Positions 40,370 to 49,643 of a stretch of 64,000 nt of DNA are shown here, piece by piece. This stretch comes from an uncultured Verrucomicrobia subdivision 3 bacterium (lineage in GTDB: Bacteria > Verrucomicrobiota > Verrucomicrobiia > Limisphaerales > UBA11358). Below the pieces are notes generated by a model that saw only the letters and a program-made list of their open reading frames with translations, was not told where the DNA came from and ran no database searches. Both the position numbers and the translations under genes were made by a program. How positions within the stretch are numbered: position 1 is the first letter of the stretch; every line of letters starts with the position of its first letter. The stretch is from the NCBI GenBank assembly GCA_903872345.1, contig CAIQKM010000102.1:1-64000 (forward strand), in the 5' to 3' direction.

Positions 40370-40449
40370 AATAGTTCCTTCTATTTTAAAATAAATTTGC
40401 GCGGCGTCCAGTCTCGACTCGCTGGTTCTCCCGGGCTAAAATCCGCACA

Positions 40450-41103
40450 ATGCAAGATCTTCCGGACGCATTAATCCAATATCTGATGCTGATTGCGCTG
40501 CTGACCTTCCACGAGTACGGACATGCGTGGATGGCCTGGAAATGCGGCGACGACACCGCGCGCCTGCAAGGCCGGCTGTCGCTGAACCCGCTGGTGCATA
40601 TTGATCCCATCGGCACGGTGCTCATGCCGCTGCTGATGATCGTGCTGCCCTACGGGGTCAGCCGGTTTCTCATTGGCGGGGCCAAGCCGGTGCCGGTGAA
40701 TCCCTATAACCTGCGGAATCCGAACCGGGACGATGTGCTGGTGACGCTGGCCGGACCGGCGATGAACCTGATCCTCGCCATCTTTATCCTGGGCGTGGCT
40801 CGGGTGCTGGTGGTGGTGGGTGGTCACAATCAGAACGTTGGCATTGTGCTCGATTTGCTGGTGAAAATGGCGGATTTAAGCCTGTTCCTCTGCTTCTTCA
40901 ACCTGTTGCTGCCGGTGCCGCCGCTGGATGGTTCGCATATTGCGCGGGCGCTCATCGGCATGAGCCATGAAAATTATCAGAAGCTGACCCAGTTCGGATT
41001 CATTCCGGTGATCCTCATCTGGCAGATTCCGTTGGTACAGAGTTATGTAATGGTGGTTACCCGGACGGTATTCAATCTGATAGCCTTCGGTTTTGGCTTT
41101 TGA
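40450..41103 (+). CDS. Site-2 protease family (M50) membrane protein
   Basis: A 217-residue membrane metalloprotease. Zinc ligands His21 and His25 with Glu22 lie in FHEYGHAW; the third-ligand motif is LPVPPLDGSH near residue 160. It has about five to six hydrophobic helices and NPLVHIDPIGT, typical of short group III rhomboid-like S2P proteins without a PDZ domain. Such proteins cleave membrane-embedded substrates; target unknown. Its stop overlaps a TTG that could start the OPT transporter gene. Confidence 0.9.
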   Translation: MQDLPDALIQYLMLIALLTFHEYGHAWMAWKCGDDTARLQGRLSLNPLVHIDPIGTVLMPLLMIVLPYGVSRFLIGGAKPVPVNPYNLRNPNRDDVLVTLAGPAMNLILAIFILGVARVLVVVGGHNQNVGIVLDLLVKMADLSLFLCFFNLLLPVPPLDGSHIARALIGMSHENYQKLTQFGFIPVILIWQIPLVQSYVMVVTRTVFNLIAFGFGF

Positions 41104-41174
41104 AAACCGGGCAAGTCCGGGGCTTTACCATAAAAAGCTCGCGTGCGGGGGGCAAATTGCCGAAATTGCGGCGC

Positions 41175-43091
41175 ATGCACGAGGGAAATCAGAACGCAAA
41201 AAACAATCCGGAGAAGGACATTGAACTGCCCATTGCCGGGTTCACCGGCACGCCCGAGGAGATCGAGCGGCAATGGTTTGAGCAGGTTTATCGCGGGCGC
41301 GGCGACTCCATGTGCCAGCTCACCTGGCGTGCGGTGCTGATGGGTTCCCTGCTGGGCGGGGTGCTTTCGCTGACCAATCTTTACATCGGCCTGAAATCGG
41401 GCTGGGCCATGGGCGTGGCCATCACCGCCTGTATTCTCTCCTATGCGCTCTGGACGGCGCTGGTCAAGATCGGCATCGCCAAGACGCCGATGACCATTCT
41501 GGAAAACAATTGCATGCAGTCCACGGCCAGCTCGGCCGGCTATTCCACGGGCGGCACGCTGGTTTCAGCCTTCGCGGCGTTCATTGTCCTCAACGGCCAT
41601 GCGCTCCCGATTCCACTGACGCTGGCGTGGGTGTTTTTTCTGGCGGTGCTCGGCGTGACCATGGCGGTGCCGATGAAGAAACAGATGATCAACATCGAGC
41701 AACTGCGTTTTCCCAGCGGCGTGGCGGCGGCGGAAACCCTCCGCGCACTCCATTCCCATGGCGAAAAAGGCATGCGGGCGGCGAAGGCGCTGGGCATTGC
41801 CGGCGTCCTCGCTGCCATTGATAATTTCTGGCACGACGGTTTTGGGATGTTTGCCCGGCTGGCGGATTATTCGAGCGACGCGCTCATCACCAAATTGAAC
41901 GGTGTCATTTTTGGTCCGCTCTGGATGGGCCGGACGGTAATGTGCAGTTGGGAGCCGATCTTTATCGCCTCCGGCGCCATCATGGGCATGCGCGTATGCA
42001 TCAGCGTCCTCATCGGCAGTATTGCTTGTTGGATGGTTTTTGTGCCGGAGTTCCAACATCTGGGGCTGATCGCCCCCACGGGCGGATTCCGCGCCTGTGT
42101 GCAGTGGACCTTGTGGTTTGGCGTGTCGTGCATGGTGTCGTCCAGCCTGCTGGGCTTTATCCTGCAATGGCGCACGGTGGTGCGGGCGTTTCAGGGGTTT
42201 GGCGTTTTGTTTACCCGCAAATCGGGGAAGCCAAGCGAGCTGGATGCCATTGAGACGCCGATGTCTTGGTTCGCGGCCGGGCAGCTTATTTCGTTGGTGG
42301 CACTCGGCTGGCTGGCCCATGCCTCGTTTGGCATGCCCTGGTGGCAGAGTTCCATTGCGGTGGTGATGTCTTTTGCGCTGGCGCTGGTAGCGTGCCGGAT
42401 TACCGGCGAAACGGATACCACGCCCATCGGCGCACTGGGCAAGGTGACGCAATTGACCTTTGGCGTGCTGAGTCCGGGCAACATGAACGTGAACCTGATG
42501 AGCGCCAATATCACGGCGGGCGCGGCGGGTTCCTCGGCCGATTTGCTGACGGATTTGAAGAGCGGTTATCTGCTCGGTGCCAATCCGCGCAAACAGTTCC
42601 TTGCGCAGTTTGCGGGCATATTCATCGGCACCTTGGTGAGTGTGCTGGCTTTTGCGGTGCTGGTGCCGAATGCCTCGGTCATTGGCTCGGATCAATTTCC
42701 TGCGCCCTCGGCCATGACCTGGTCGGCGGTGGCGAAGGCCTTGAGCAAGGGGTTGGAAGCGCTGGAGCCGGCGAAGGTTTGGAGCATTGTGGGCGGAGGC
42801 ACCCTGGGCATTATCTTTACGGTGCTGCCGATGCTGTTCCCGAAGCAGCAGAAGTATCTGCCCTCGGCGGCAGGCTTTGGGCTGGCCTGGATTTTTCAGT
42901 GGTATTACGGCGTCCTGTTTTTCATCGGCGCGGTGCTGGCGTACTGGTACCAGAAAAAGTCGCCCACGAAGGCGGAGGAATACACGTATCCGGTGGCGTC
43001 GGGCATTATCGCCGGCGGTTCGCTGATGGGCGTGGCGCTTATCTTCTGGCAGAATGGGCCGGAAATGTTTCACAAGCTGATCGGGCATTGA
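41175..43091 (+). CDS. OPT family oligopeptide transporter
   Basis: About 638 residues with some 14-16 hydrophobic helices. The OPT signature start TWRAVLMGSLLGGVLSLTNL, then YIGLKSGWAMGVAIT, and NCMQSTASSAGYSTGGTLVS are clear, as is TDTTPIGALGKVTQLTFGVL. The family imports peptides or metal chelates with protons. ATG 41175 is preferred; a TTG at 41100 overlapping the M50 stop (TTGA) would add 25 residues and imply coupling. The following PLP enzyme also starts at or near this gene's stop. Confidence 0.9.
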   Translation: MHEGNQNAKNNPEKDIELPIAGFTGTPEEIERQWFEQVYRGRGDSMCQLTWRAVLMGSLLGGVLSLTNLYIGLKSGWAMGVAITACILSYALWTALVKIGIAKTPMTILENNCMQSTASSAGYSTGGTLVSAFAAFIVLNGHALPIPLTLAWVFFLAVLGVTMAVPMKKQMINIEQLRFPSGVAAAETLRALHSHGEKGMRAAKALGIAGVLAAIDNFWHDGFGMFARLADYSSDALITKLNGVIFGPLWMGRTVMCSWEPIFIASGAIMGMRVCISVLIGSIACWMVFVPEFQHLGLIAPTGGFRACVQWTLWFGVSCMVSSSLLGFILQWRTVVRAFQGFGVLFTRKSGKPSELDAIETPMSWFAAGQLISLVALGWLAHASFGMPWWQSSIAVVMSFALALVACRITGETDTTPIGALGKVTQLTFGVLSPGNMNVNLMSANITAGAAGSSADLLTDLKSGYLLGANPRKQFLAQFAGIFIGTLVSVLAFAVLVPNASVIGSDQFPAPSAMTWSAVAKALSKGLEALEPAKVWSIVGGGTLGIIFTVLPMLFPKQQKYLPSAAGFGLAWIFQWYYGVLFFIGAVLAYWYQKKSPTKAEEYTYPVASGIIAGGSLMGVALIFWQNGPEMFHKLIGH

Positions 43092-43132
43092 TTCTGCGCG
43101 TCGCCTCGGCCATTGTGGTCGGACACCGTTCC

Positions 43133-44422
43133 GTGACTGCACCATTGGAAAAAATCAACCGGCTGGATTTTGGCCATCCGCCGGCGACCATTGAATTTTG
43201 GAAGCAGCGCGTCCGCGAGTCGCTCGCGCTGACGCCGTCACCGCTGTATGTTTTTGCCGGCGGCCCGGTGGCGGAACGGCTGGCGGAGCTGGAGGCTGAA
43301 TTGGTCGCCGCCGGCTTTCGCACGGCCACCGCCAATCTCAAATCGCCGCTGGGGTTCCGCCACTGGCTATCCTTCAAAACCCAGCCGCTGCGGCCCTTGC
43401 TGAATTGGTGGCGTGCGCAGGGACGGCCCATTGAGGTGGTCAGCGAATTTGAACTGCGCGCCGCACTGGCGGAAGGGTTTGCCCCGGAAAACATCTTGGT
43501 CAACGGCCCGGCCAAACATCATTGGCTGTCGGCTTTTGAACTGCCCGGGCTGGTTGTGAATTTTGATTCGGCGGTGGAAGCGGAAGTGCTGTTGCCACCG
43601 GCCCAAAAGCAGAATTGGTGCCTGGGCGTGCGGATTCTGACGAGCCAGGAATTCGACCCCGAAAACCCTTCGAGTCCCACGCAGTTCGGTCTGGAGCCGG
43701 ACGCGGCGGTTCTGGTGCTCAAGAAACTGCTGGCGGCCGAGGTCCGGGTGGAGACGGTGCATTTCCATCTGCGGACCAATGTTTCGGCCGTGCATATTTT
43801 TGAGCAGGCCATTGCCGAGGTGGCGGGAGTTTGCCGGGCGGCGCAGTTCAGTCCGTTGCATCTGGATGTGGGCGGCGGGGTGCCGGTGCGGCATGTGCGG
43901 TCGCGTGGCAGCAAGGTTTATGATGGCGAATTCGGCCTGCGTTCCTTTGCGCGGATGTTGCGGCAGTCGGTGAAAGCCATGCCCAGCCTGCAGGAAGTGT
44001 GGCTGGAAAACGGACGCTTCATCACCGCCGGCAGCGGTGCGCTGGTGGTGAAGATCCTCGATGTAAAGGAGCGGCGCGGTCTGCGCCAGTTGATTTGCGA
44101 TGGCGGTCGCACGCTGCACGCCATCACCTCGGTCTGGGAACAGCACGCTCTGCTGCCGCTTGAAAACCGTACCGGGCCGGAAGTGCTGACGGTCGTTCAC
44201 GGTCCCACCTGCATGGCCTTCGACCAACTCGCCCGCATTCCCTTGCCACGCAGTTTGTCACCCGATGATCACCTCATCTGGCTGGATGCCGGGGCCTATC
44301 ATCTGCCGTGGGAGACGCAGTTTTCCCACGGTCACGCCGCCATTTGCTGGCAGGATGAGGCCGGCCTGCGGCTGGTGCGCCCGCACCAGCCGTTTGCGGA
44401 CTGGTGGGGACAGTGGCAATAA
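43133..44422 (+). CDS. Fold-type III PLP-dependent decarboxylase-like protein
   Basis: About 429 residues of the ornithine/diaminopimelate decarboxylase fold. The PLP lysine is Lys82 in WLSFKTQPL (YAVKANP equivalent); NGPAKHHW and the phosphate-binding HLDVGGGVP follow. WLENGRFITAGSG replaces the usual EPGRxxVA, and the second-barrel GPTCMAFDQL and DAGAYHLPW are present. Several family positions differ, so the substrate (a basic amino acid or carboxy-polyamine) is open. Start is uncertain: GTG 43133 is chosen; TTG 43088 overlapping the OPT stop or GTG 43115 are alternatives. Confidence 0.75.
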   Translation: MTAPLEKINRLDFGHPPATIEFWKQRVRESLALTPSPLYVFAGGPVAERLAELEAELVAAGFRTATANLKSPLGFRHWLSFKTQPLRPLLNWWRAQGRPIEVVSEFELRAALAEGFAPENILVNGPAKHHWLSAFELPGLVVNFDSAVEAEVLLPPAQKQNWCLGVRILTSQEFDPENPSSPTQFGLEPDAAVLVLKKLLAAEVRVETVHFHLRTNVSAVHIFEQAIAEVAGVCRAAQFSPLHLDVGGGVPVRHVRSRGSKVYDGEFGLRSFARMLRQSVKAMPSLQEVWLENGRFITAGSGALVVKILDVKERRGLRQLICDGGRTLHAITSVWEQHALLPLENRTGPEVLTVVHGPTCMAFDQLARIPLPRSLSPDDHLIWLDAGAYHLPWETQFSHGHAAICWQDEAGLRLVRPHQPFADWWGQWQ

Positions 44423-44529
44423 ACCGGTGTTCCCCTTGCTTTGGACGAATGAGGGATATCCGCTTGAAAAACCATTTTGGCAGATGATAAACCATTGACT
44501 TGGTGGTGAAACCGCCAAATAATTTTCAC

Positions 44530-45810
44530 ATGCACCCGGGCAGAAAAAATGCATTGTGGTTGATTGCAATCTTTGTCATTGCTGCCGGGCAGTTTGTCTG
44601 GGATCTGATTATTCCGAACGGTTTGACCGACTGGGTTTGGTATACCATTCCCATTTTTTTATCCACCCAAGTTGGAAGTCGCAGTTTTTCCTATCTGCTG
44701 GCGGCGCTGGTATCGGTATTGATGCTGGTGGCTTTTTATCTGTCTCCCCAAGGAATTGATCCGCATCTGGCTTTGGAGGGCCGGTTTATCGGCATGGGGG
44801 CTTTCTGGCTGATGGCGTGGCTGATCGCCCGGCAAAAGGGGGTGGAGCAGGATCTTCGCAAGTCCAACCGCGCCCTGCGTACCATCAGCGCCTGCAATCA
44901 GATTCTGGCACATGTCACCGTCGAAACGGAGTTGTTGCAGGAAATCTGCCAGGCGATTATTGAACAAGGCGGGCACCGAATGGCTTGGGTGGGATTTGCC
45001 GAGGAGGATGAACAAAAATCCGTCCGTTGCGCCGCCAGTGCCGGCATGGATGAGGGTTATCTGGCCAGGGCCAGAATCTCTTGGTCCGAGGCCACGGAAC
45101 GCGGCCGGGGTCCCACGGGCAGAGCCATCCGCAGCGGTCAGATTGTCATCTGCAAGAATATTCAGACCGATCCAACCATGATTCCATGGCGTCGGGAGGC
45201 CGAGCGGAGGCAATATGCCTCCACCGTTGTTTTGCCTTTGCGCAAGAGTGAAAAGGCCTTTGGCGTATTGATGATTTATGGGCGGGAGCCTGATGCCTTT
45301 AATGCGAACGAGGTGGAAATGCTGAAGGAACTGGCCGATAACCTGGCCTTTGGGATTCACGCCTTGCGTGCCCAGACGGAACGCCAGCTGGCCGAGGCGG
45401 CGAAACTGGCCAATGAACGGCGGTTGCAATTCCTGCTTACCAATACGCCGGTCATCATCTATTCCCTCGGTGCCGGGAAAAATTTTCCGACCGTCTTCAT
45501 CAGTCCTAATGTGCTGGAGGTGTTGGGGCATCCGCCGGAGGCGTTTACGGGGGATACGGAATTCTGGTTTGCCCACCTGCATCCCGATGATTCGGCGGCG
45601 ACTTTGGATAATGTTTGCAAACAGCAGATGCCGGATGTGGTGATCCGTGAATATCGTTTCCGGCATGCGGATGGCACCTATCGCTGGATGCATGATGAAA
45701 TGCGCGTGATGCGCGACGAACAGGGCGCCCCCGGGAATTTGTCGGCTACTGGCTGGATATCACCGCGCGCAAACAGTCGGAGGAGCGGGATGCCCGGCTG
45801 GCGGCCATAG
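44530..45810 (+). CDS. Hybrid sensor kinase, N-terminal part (frameshifted)
   Basis: The first part of a large sensor kinase. A membrane region of about four helices (residues 4-100) is followed by a GAF domain (about 120-265, AYLARARISWSEATERGRG-like core with VLPLRKSEKAFGVLMIYGRE) and a PAS domain (about 285-400). The frame leaves the protein at the C-run 45728-45732. The true continuation (EFVGYWLDITARKQSEERDA) is read one base back in the other frame, while this frame runs on to a spurious stop at 45810. ATG 44530 is chosen; TTG/GTG codons at 44500-44506 are also possible. Confidence 0.75.
   Translation: MHPGRKNALWLIAIFVIAAGQFVWDLIIPNGLTDWVWYTIPIFLSTQVGSRSFSYLLAALVSVLMLVAFYLSPQGIDPHLALEGRFIGMGAFWLMAWLIARQKGVEQDLRKSNRALRTISACNQILAHVTVETELLQEICQAIIEQGGHRMAWVGFAEEDEQKSVRCAASAGMDEGYLARARISWSEATERGRGPTGRAIRSGQIVICKNIQTDPTMIPWRREAERRQYASTVVLPLRKSEKAFGVLMIYGREPDAFNANEVEMLKELADNLAFGIHALRAQTERQLAEAAKLANERRLQFLLTNTPVIIYSLGAGKNFPTVFISPNVLEVLGHPPEAFTGDTEFWFAHLHPDDSAATLDNVCKQQMPDVVIREYRFRHADGTYRWMHDEMRVMRDEQGAPGNLSATGWISPRANSRRSGMPGWRP
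45728..45732 (+). other. Frameshift site in the sensor kinase gene
   Basis: In GGCGCCCCCGGG the frame read from the 5' side loses the protein, and a -1 step on the five-C run restores it (reading G-A-P-R-E-F). One missing C, a sequencing error, or slippage at the run would all explain it. Confidence 0.8.
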
Positions 45811-45887
45811 TCAACTCGTCAGACGATGCCATCATCGGCAAAAATCTGGCCGGGATCATCACCAGTTGGAACCGGGGCGCGGAAAAC

Positions 45888-48086
45888 ATGTTCGGGTACA
45901 GCGCCGCTGAAGCGGTGGGCCGGCCGCTGCTGATGCTTTTTCCGCCGGAACTGGCCGCCCAGGAGCCGGAAATTCTGGCACGAATCGCCCGGGGCGAGAA
46001 TGTGTTGCATTTTGAAACCGTTCGCCTTCACCGAGACGGTCGGCTGATTGATGTTTCGGTGACGATTTCACCGATTATCGATCCTGGTGGCAAGGTGGTT
46101 GGGGCTTCCAAGATAGTCCGGGACATCTCGGCCCGGAAAAAGGCGGAAAAGTTGCTGTACGAGAATGACGAACGCCTGCGACTGGCCTTGCAAGTTTCAA
46201 ATCAGGGTATTTACGACATCGTCAATTTGCAAACGGGAGAAATCATTACCAGCCCGGAATATGCCCGCATGTTGGGTTATGACCCGGACGGGTTTAAGGT
46301 GACCCACGGCCAGTGGGCGGAATGGTTGCACCCGGACGACCGGGAATCGGTCCGGCAAACGTTTGGCAGGTATGTTGCCGACGAGATATCGGAATACAGG
46401 GTGGAATACCGGTTGCGAACCCGGGAGGGTAACTGGCTTTGGGTGTTTTCGACCGCCAAGATCATTGAACGGAATAAAGACGGTCAACCCCGGCGCATCC
46501 TCGGCACCCTCACGGATATTTCCCGCCGCAAGGCGGCGGAGGAAATCAGTCAGCGGCTGATGGTCGCGATTGACCAGTCGGTGGAGTCCATTGTGTTCAC
46601 CGACCTGCAGGGAATCATTCTGTATGTGAATCAGGGATTCGAAAAAGTCACCGGCTACCGGCGCGAGGAAGTGATTGGTCAAACCACCAAAGTGCTGAAG
46701 AGCGATCGCCATCCTCCCGAATTCTATAAAGATCTTTGGGAGACGATCAGCAGCGGGCGGGTCTGGCGGGGGCGGATTACCAATCGGCGCAAGGATGGCC
46801 AGATATTCATTGAAGATGCGACCATTTCACCCGTGCGCAACACCCGGGGTGAGATCACCAGTTACGTGGCCGCCAAACATGATGTCACCCGGGAAATGCA
46901 ATTGGAGCGGCAGCTCATCGAATCGCAGAAAATGGAAGCCATCGGCCAGCTCGCCGGCGGCGTGGCTCATGATTACAACAATATTCTGGCCACCAATATG
47001 ATTCAACTGGGCATGCTGCTGGCCGAGCCCGGTTTGGATCCGGAAGTGCGGGAATCGCTCAACGCCTTGAAGCGGGGTACGGACCGGGCGACCAAACTCA
47101 CGCGGCAACTGCTCATGTTCAGCCGCCGGCAGGCCATGGAAAAGAAACGGATGGAACTGAATGCCTTGGTGGATGAAGAACTGAAGATGTTGCGCCGGCT
47201 GCTGGGCGACAATCTGAAACTGGTTTTGCAAGTCAGCCCCGCCGAAGTCTGGGTGGAGGCGGATCCCGGGATGCTGGAACAGGTGGTGATGAATTTGTGC
47301 ATCAATGCCCGGGATGCCATGCCGCAGGGCGGGCGGTTGGTGGTTGGTGTCGAGCCGGTGACGATCGCGGCGGCGTCTTTGCCCCAACATGTGGAGGCCC
47401 GCCCGGGACAATTCGTCCGGCTCACGGTGGCCGACAACGGCTGCGGCATGAGCGCCGAAACATTGGGGCATATTTTTGAACCGTTTTTTACCACCAAACC
47501 GGTGGGGAAGGGCACCGGGCTGGGGCTGGCCACGGTTTATGGCATAGTCCACCAACATGAGGGCTGGATTGAGGTGAGCAGCGAAGTGGGGCGGGGTTCC
47601 GAATTTCGGGTTTTCCTGCCCGCCTGTCCGGCCGGGTTGCCGGCAGTTTCTGCCAGTACCGGTTCCGGGGATGTCAGCGGTACGGAAACCATTTTGGTGG
47701 TGGAAGATGAGGATGAATTGAAGCAATCCGTGGCGGCCTATTTGCGCGCTTCCGGTTACCGGGTGTTTGTGACAGGCAACGGTCGGGAAGCTTTGGAGCA
47801 ATGGCGGGACCAGATTGGTGTAATTGATGTTTTGCTGACGGACATGGTGATGCCAGGCGGCGTGAACGGACTGGAACTGGCCGAAGCCCTGCGGGCGATC
47901 AAACCGGGCCTGCCGGTGGTGATCATGAGTGGCTACAGCAAGGAAATGGCCCGGGCGGGTGCGTCACTTAATCCGGGGTTTTTGTTCAAAAATAAACCAT
48001 GTGAACCCAAAGAGCTGACGGCCGCCTTGCGAAAGGTGTTGGAGTTGAGTCGATCCGGTTCGCCGGGCAGTCTGCCGGTTTCTTAA
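45888..48086 (+). CDS. Hybrid sensor kinase, C-terminal part (PAS-HK-REC)
   Basis: The open frame begins at about 45735 without a start codon; the first ATG (45888) falls inside a PAS domain ([15 protein letters not shown]), so this is the rest of the upstream gene, not an independent one. It contains three PAS/PAC units (to about residue 340), the phospho-acceptor region [17 protein letters not shown], an HATPase domain ([34 protein letters not shown]) and a receiver domain at the end ([21 protein letters not shown]). It signals to the response regulators just downstream. Confidence 0.85.
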   Translation: MFGYSAAEAVGRPLLMLFPPELAAQEPEILARIARGENVLHFETVRLHRDGRLIDVSVTISPIIDPGGKVVGASKIVRDISARKKAEKLLYENDERLRLALQVSNQGIYDIVNLQTGEIITSPEYARMLGYDPDGFKVTHGQWAEWLHPDDRESVRQTFGRYVADEISEYRVEYRLRTREGNWLWVFSTAKIIERNKDGQPRRILGTLTDISRRKAAEEISQRLMVAIDQSVESIVFTDLQGIILYVNQGFEKVTGYRREEVIGQTTKVLKSDRHPPEFYKDLWETISSGRVWRGRITNRRKDGQIFIEDATISPVRNTRGEITSYVAAKHDVTREMQLERQLIESQKMEAIGQLAGGVAHDYNNILATNMIQLGMLLAEPGLDPEVRESLNALKRGTDRATKLTRQLLMFSRRQAMEKKRMELNALVDEELKMLRRLLGDNLKLVLQVSPAEVWVEADPGMLEQVVMNLCINARDAMPQGGRLVVGVEPVTIAAASLPQHVEARPGQFVRLTVADNGCGMSAETLGHIFEPFFTTKPVGKGTGLGLATVYGIVHQHEGWIEVSSEVGRGSEFRVFLPACPAGLPAVSASTGSGDVSGTETILVVEDEDELKQSVAAYLRASGYRVFVTGNGREALEQWRDQIGVIDVLLTDMVMPGGVNGLELAEALRAIKPGLPVVIMSGYSKEMARAGASLNPGFLFKNKPCEPKELTAALRKVLELSRSGSPGSLPVS

Positions 48087-48106
48087 CCCTTACCCATTAT
48101 TTTTGT

Positions 48107-48988
48107 ATGCCAAAGATATTGATTATTGACGACGATGTGGAGCTTGGCTCCGCCTTGGGGAAATTCCTGCGCCGCCAAGGGCACGAAGTGACGACGGCGA
48201 CAGACGGCCGGCAGGGGTTGGTGGCCGCCCTGCAAGGGCCAGACTTGATTATCTGCGATCTGGCCATGCCGGTTTTGAACGGACACGGGGTGCTGGAAGC
48301 GCTCCGGCAGGACAAGCGGTTGGAGGATACGCCATTTATTTTTCTCAGCGGTTCGGCCAACCGGGAAATGATCCGGCGCAGCATGAATCTGGGCGGCGAT
48401 GATTTTATCACCAAACCGGCTGAATTGACCGAGATACTGGCGGCGGTGGATTCCCGGCTGCAACGTCAGCAGCAACGGCGGCAGCGGCAGGAAGAGACGG
48501 TCAAGCAGGCGGTGGAAATGTTTGCCGGCATTGTCAATGATTTGGGCGGAGCCCAGGCCGCGATTGAATGGCTGGCGGAAGCCGCGGCCAAAGGCCAGCC
48601 GCTGGATAAAAATGCGCCGGTTGCCCCGCCGGCCCCGGCGTCCATCCTGGTTAGGAAGGACAACCGCCGATTCTTTTTGAAGCTCTCGGAAGTGAAGGCG
48701 TTTTTGGCGGATGGCGAATATTCCCGGGCGCATTGGGGGCGGGACCAGACGATGATGTTTCGCAAGCCTTTAAAGCAATGGGAAACCGAACTGCCGGCGG
48801 AGCAGTTTGTTCGAGTGCACCGCCAGGCCATCATCAATCTGGCCTTCCTGGATTTTGTCGGCAAGGGGGCGGGCGGGCAGCCGGAAATTCATCTGGTTGA
48901 TTTCCCTGGGATTGTTGAAGTGAGCCAGCGGAAGGTTTCGTATCTGAACCGGGTTTTAAAAAACGGGGCGGATACATTTAATGCATAA
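48107..48988 (+). CDS. Response regulator with LytTR DNA-binding domain
   Basis: A 293-residue regulator. The receiver domain (about 2-120) has Asp8-Asp10, phospho-acceptor Asp51 in CDLAMP and Lys in ITKPAEL. A Gln/Arg-rich linker (RQQQRRQRQEE) leads to a LytTR-type domain (about 185-290) with NRRFFLKLSEVKAFLADGEY and FVRVHRQAIINLAFL. It probably acts with the hybrid kinase 20 bp upstream as a two-component pair; LytTR proteins bind direct-repeat sites. Target genes unknown. Confidence 0.9.
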   Translation: MPKILIIDDDVELGSALGKFLRRQGHEVTTATDGRQGLVAALQGPDLIICDLAMPVLNGHGVLEALRQDKRLEDTPFIFLSGSANREMIRRSMNLGGDDFITKPAELTEILAAVDSRLQRQQQRRQRQEETVKQAVEMFAGIVNDLGGAQAAIEWLAEAAAKGQPLDKNAPVAPPAPASILVRKDNRRFFLKLSEVKAFLADGEYSRAHWGRDQTMMFRKPLKQWETELPAEQFVRVHRQAIINLAFLDFVGKGAGGQPEIHLVDFPGIVEVSQRKVSYLNRVLKNGADTFNA

Positions 48989-49115
48989 AAAGCGGCGCTG
49001 ACTGATATGTTTATTAACAGGTTGGAATAAATGTAATAACATAAACCATGATTACATCATTCCGTCGCGCCGGGCGGAGGCAGATGAGGTCATACAGCAT
49101 AAAGCAGGATAATTT

Positions 49116-49505
49116 ATGTCGCGAATACTGATTATTGATGACAATGAAGACTTTTCTGCCGCGTTGGGCAAGGCGCTCAACCGGGCGGGCTACGAAGTGA
49201 CCCGGGCACATAACGGCAAGGTGGGGCTCCAACTCTACCGGGAATCTAAATTCGACTTGGTGCTCAGCGACATCCTTATGCCGGAGACCGATGGGTTGGA
49301 GCTGATCTTTGCCCTCCGCAAAATCGACCCCGACGTGCCTATCATCGCCATGTCCGGCGGCGGCCGTGGCGCGGCTGAACATTATCTGCAAGTCGCCGGT
49401 GTCAGCGGTGCCAACGCCGTGATCCGCAAGCCCTTTAGCCCCGATGCTTTGCTTGAACTCGTCAAAACCCAGTTGGCGGTCAAAGCTTCGCCGGGTACGC
49501 CCTGA
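49116..49505 (+). CDS. Single-domain response regulator (CheY-like)
   Basis: A 129-residue receiver-only protein: ILIIDDNED, phospho-acceptor Asp52 in VLSDILMP, Ser in IIAMSGGGR and Lys in VIRKPFSPD. No output domain, so it would act by protein contact or as a phosphate shuttle. It follows the LytTR regulator by about 130 bp on the same strand. Confidence 0.92.
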   Translation: MSRILIIDDNEDFSAALGKALNRAGYEVTRAHNGKVGLQLYRESKFDLVLSDILMPETDGLELIFALRKIDPDVPIIAMSGGGRGAAEHYLQVAGVSGANAVIRKPFSPDALLELVKTQLAVKASPGTP

Positions 49506-49643
49506 CGGTTCTGGAGCAATGTTTTGGCCGGGCGGAATGGAGTCGTTGAAGGCGCCGTGGCTGGCAAAGACCTGCCGGAAAGCTGATATTAGCCCTTCCA
49601 GCGGCTTGATTCCTGACCGTTCCTGCGTCATTCTGGCCGGGAA

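Noticed and set aside
42266-43132. 5' extension of the PLP-enzyme frame back into the OPT gene
   Set aside because: That part overlaps the OPT coding sequence in another frame and reads as a Gly/Arg-rich shadow. The true start is near 43088-43133.
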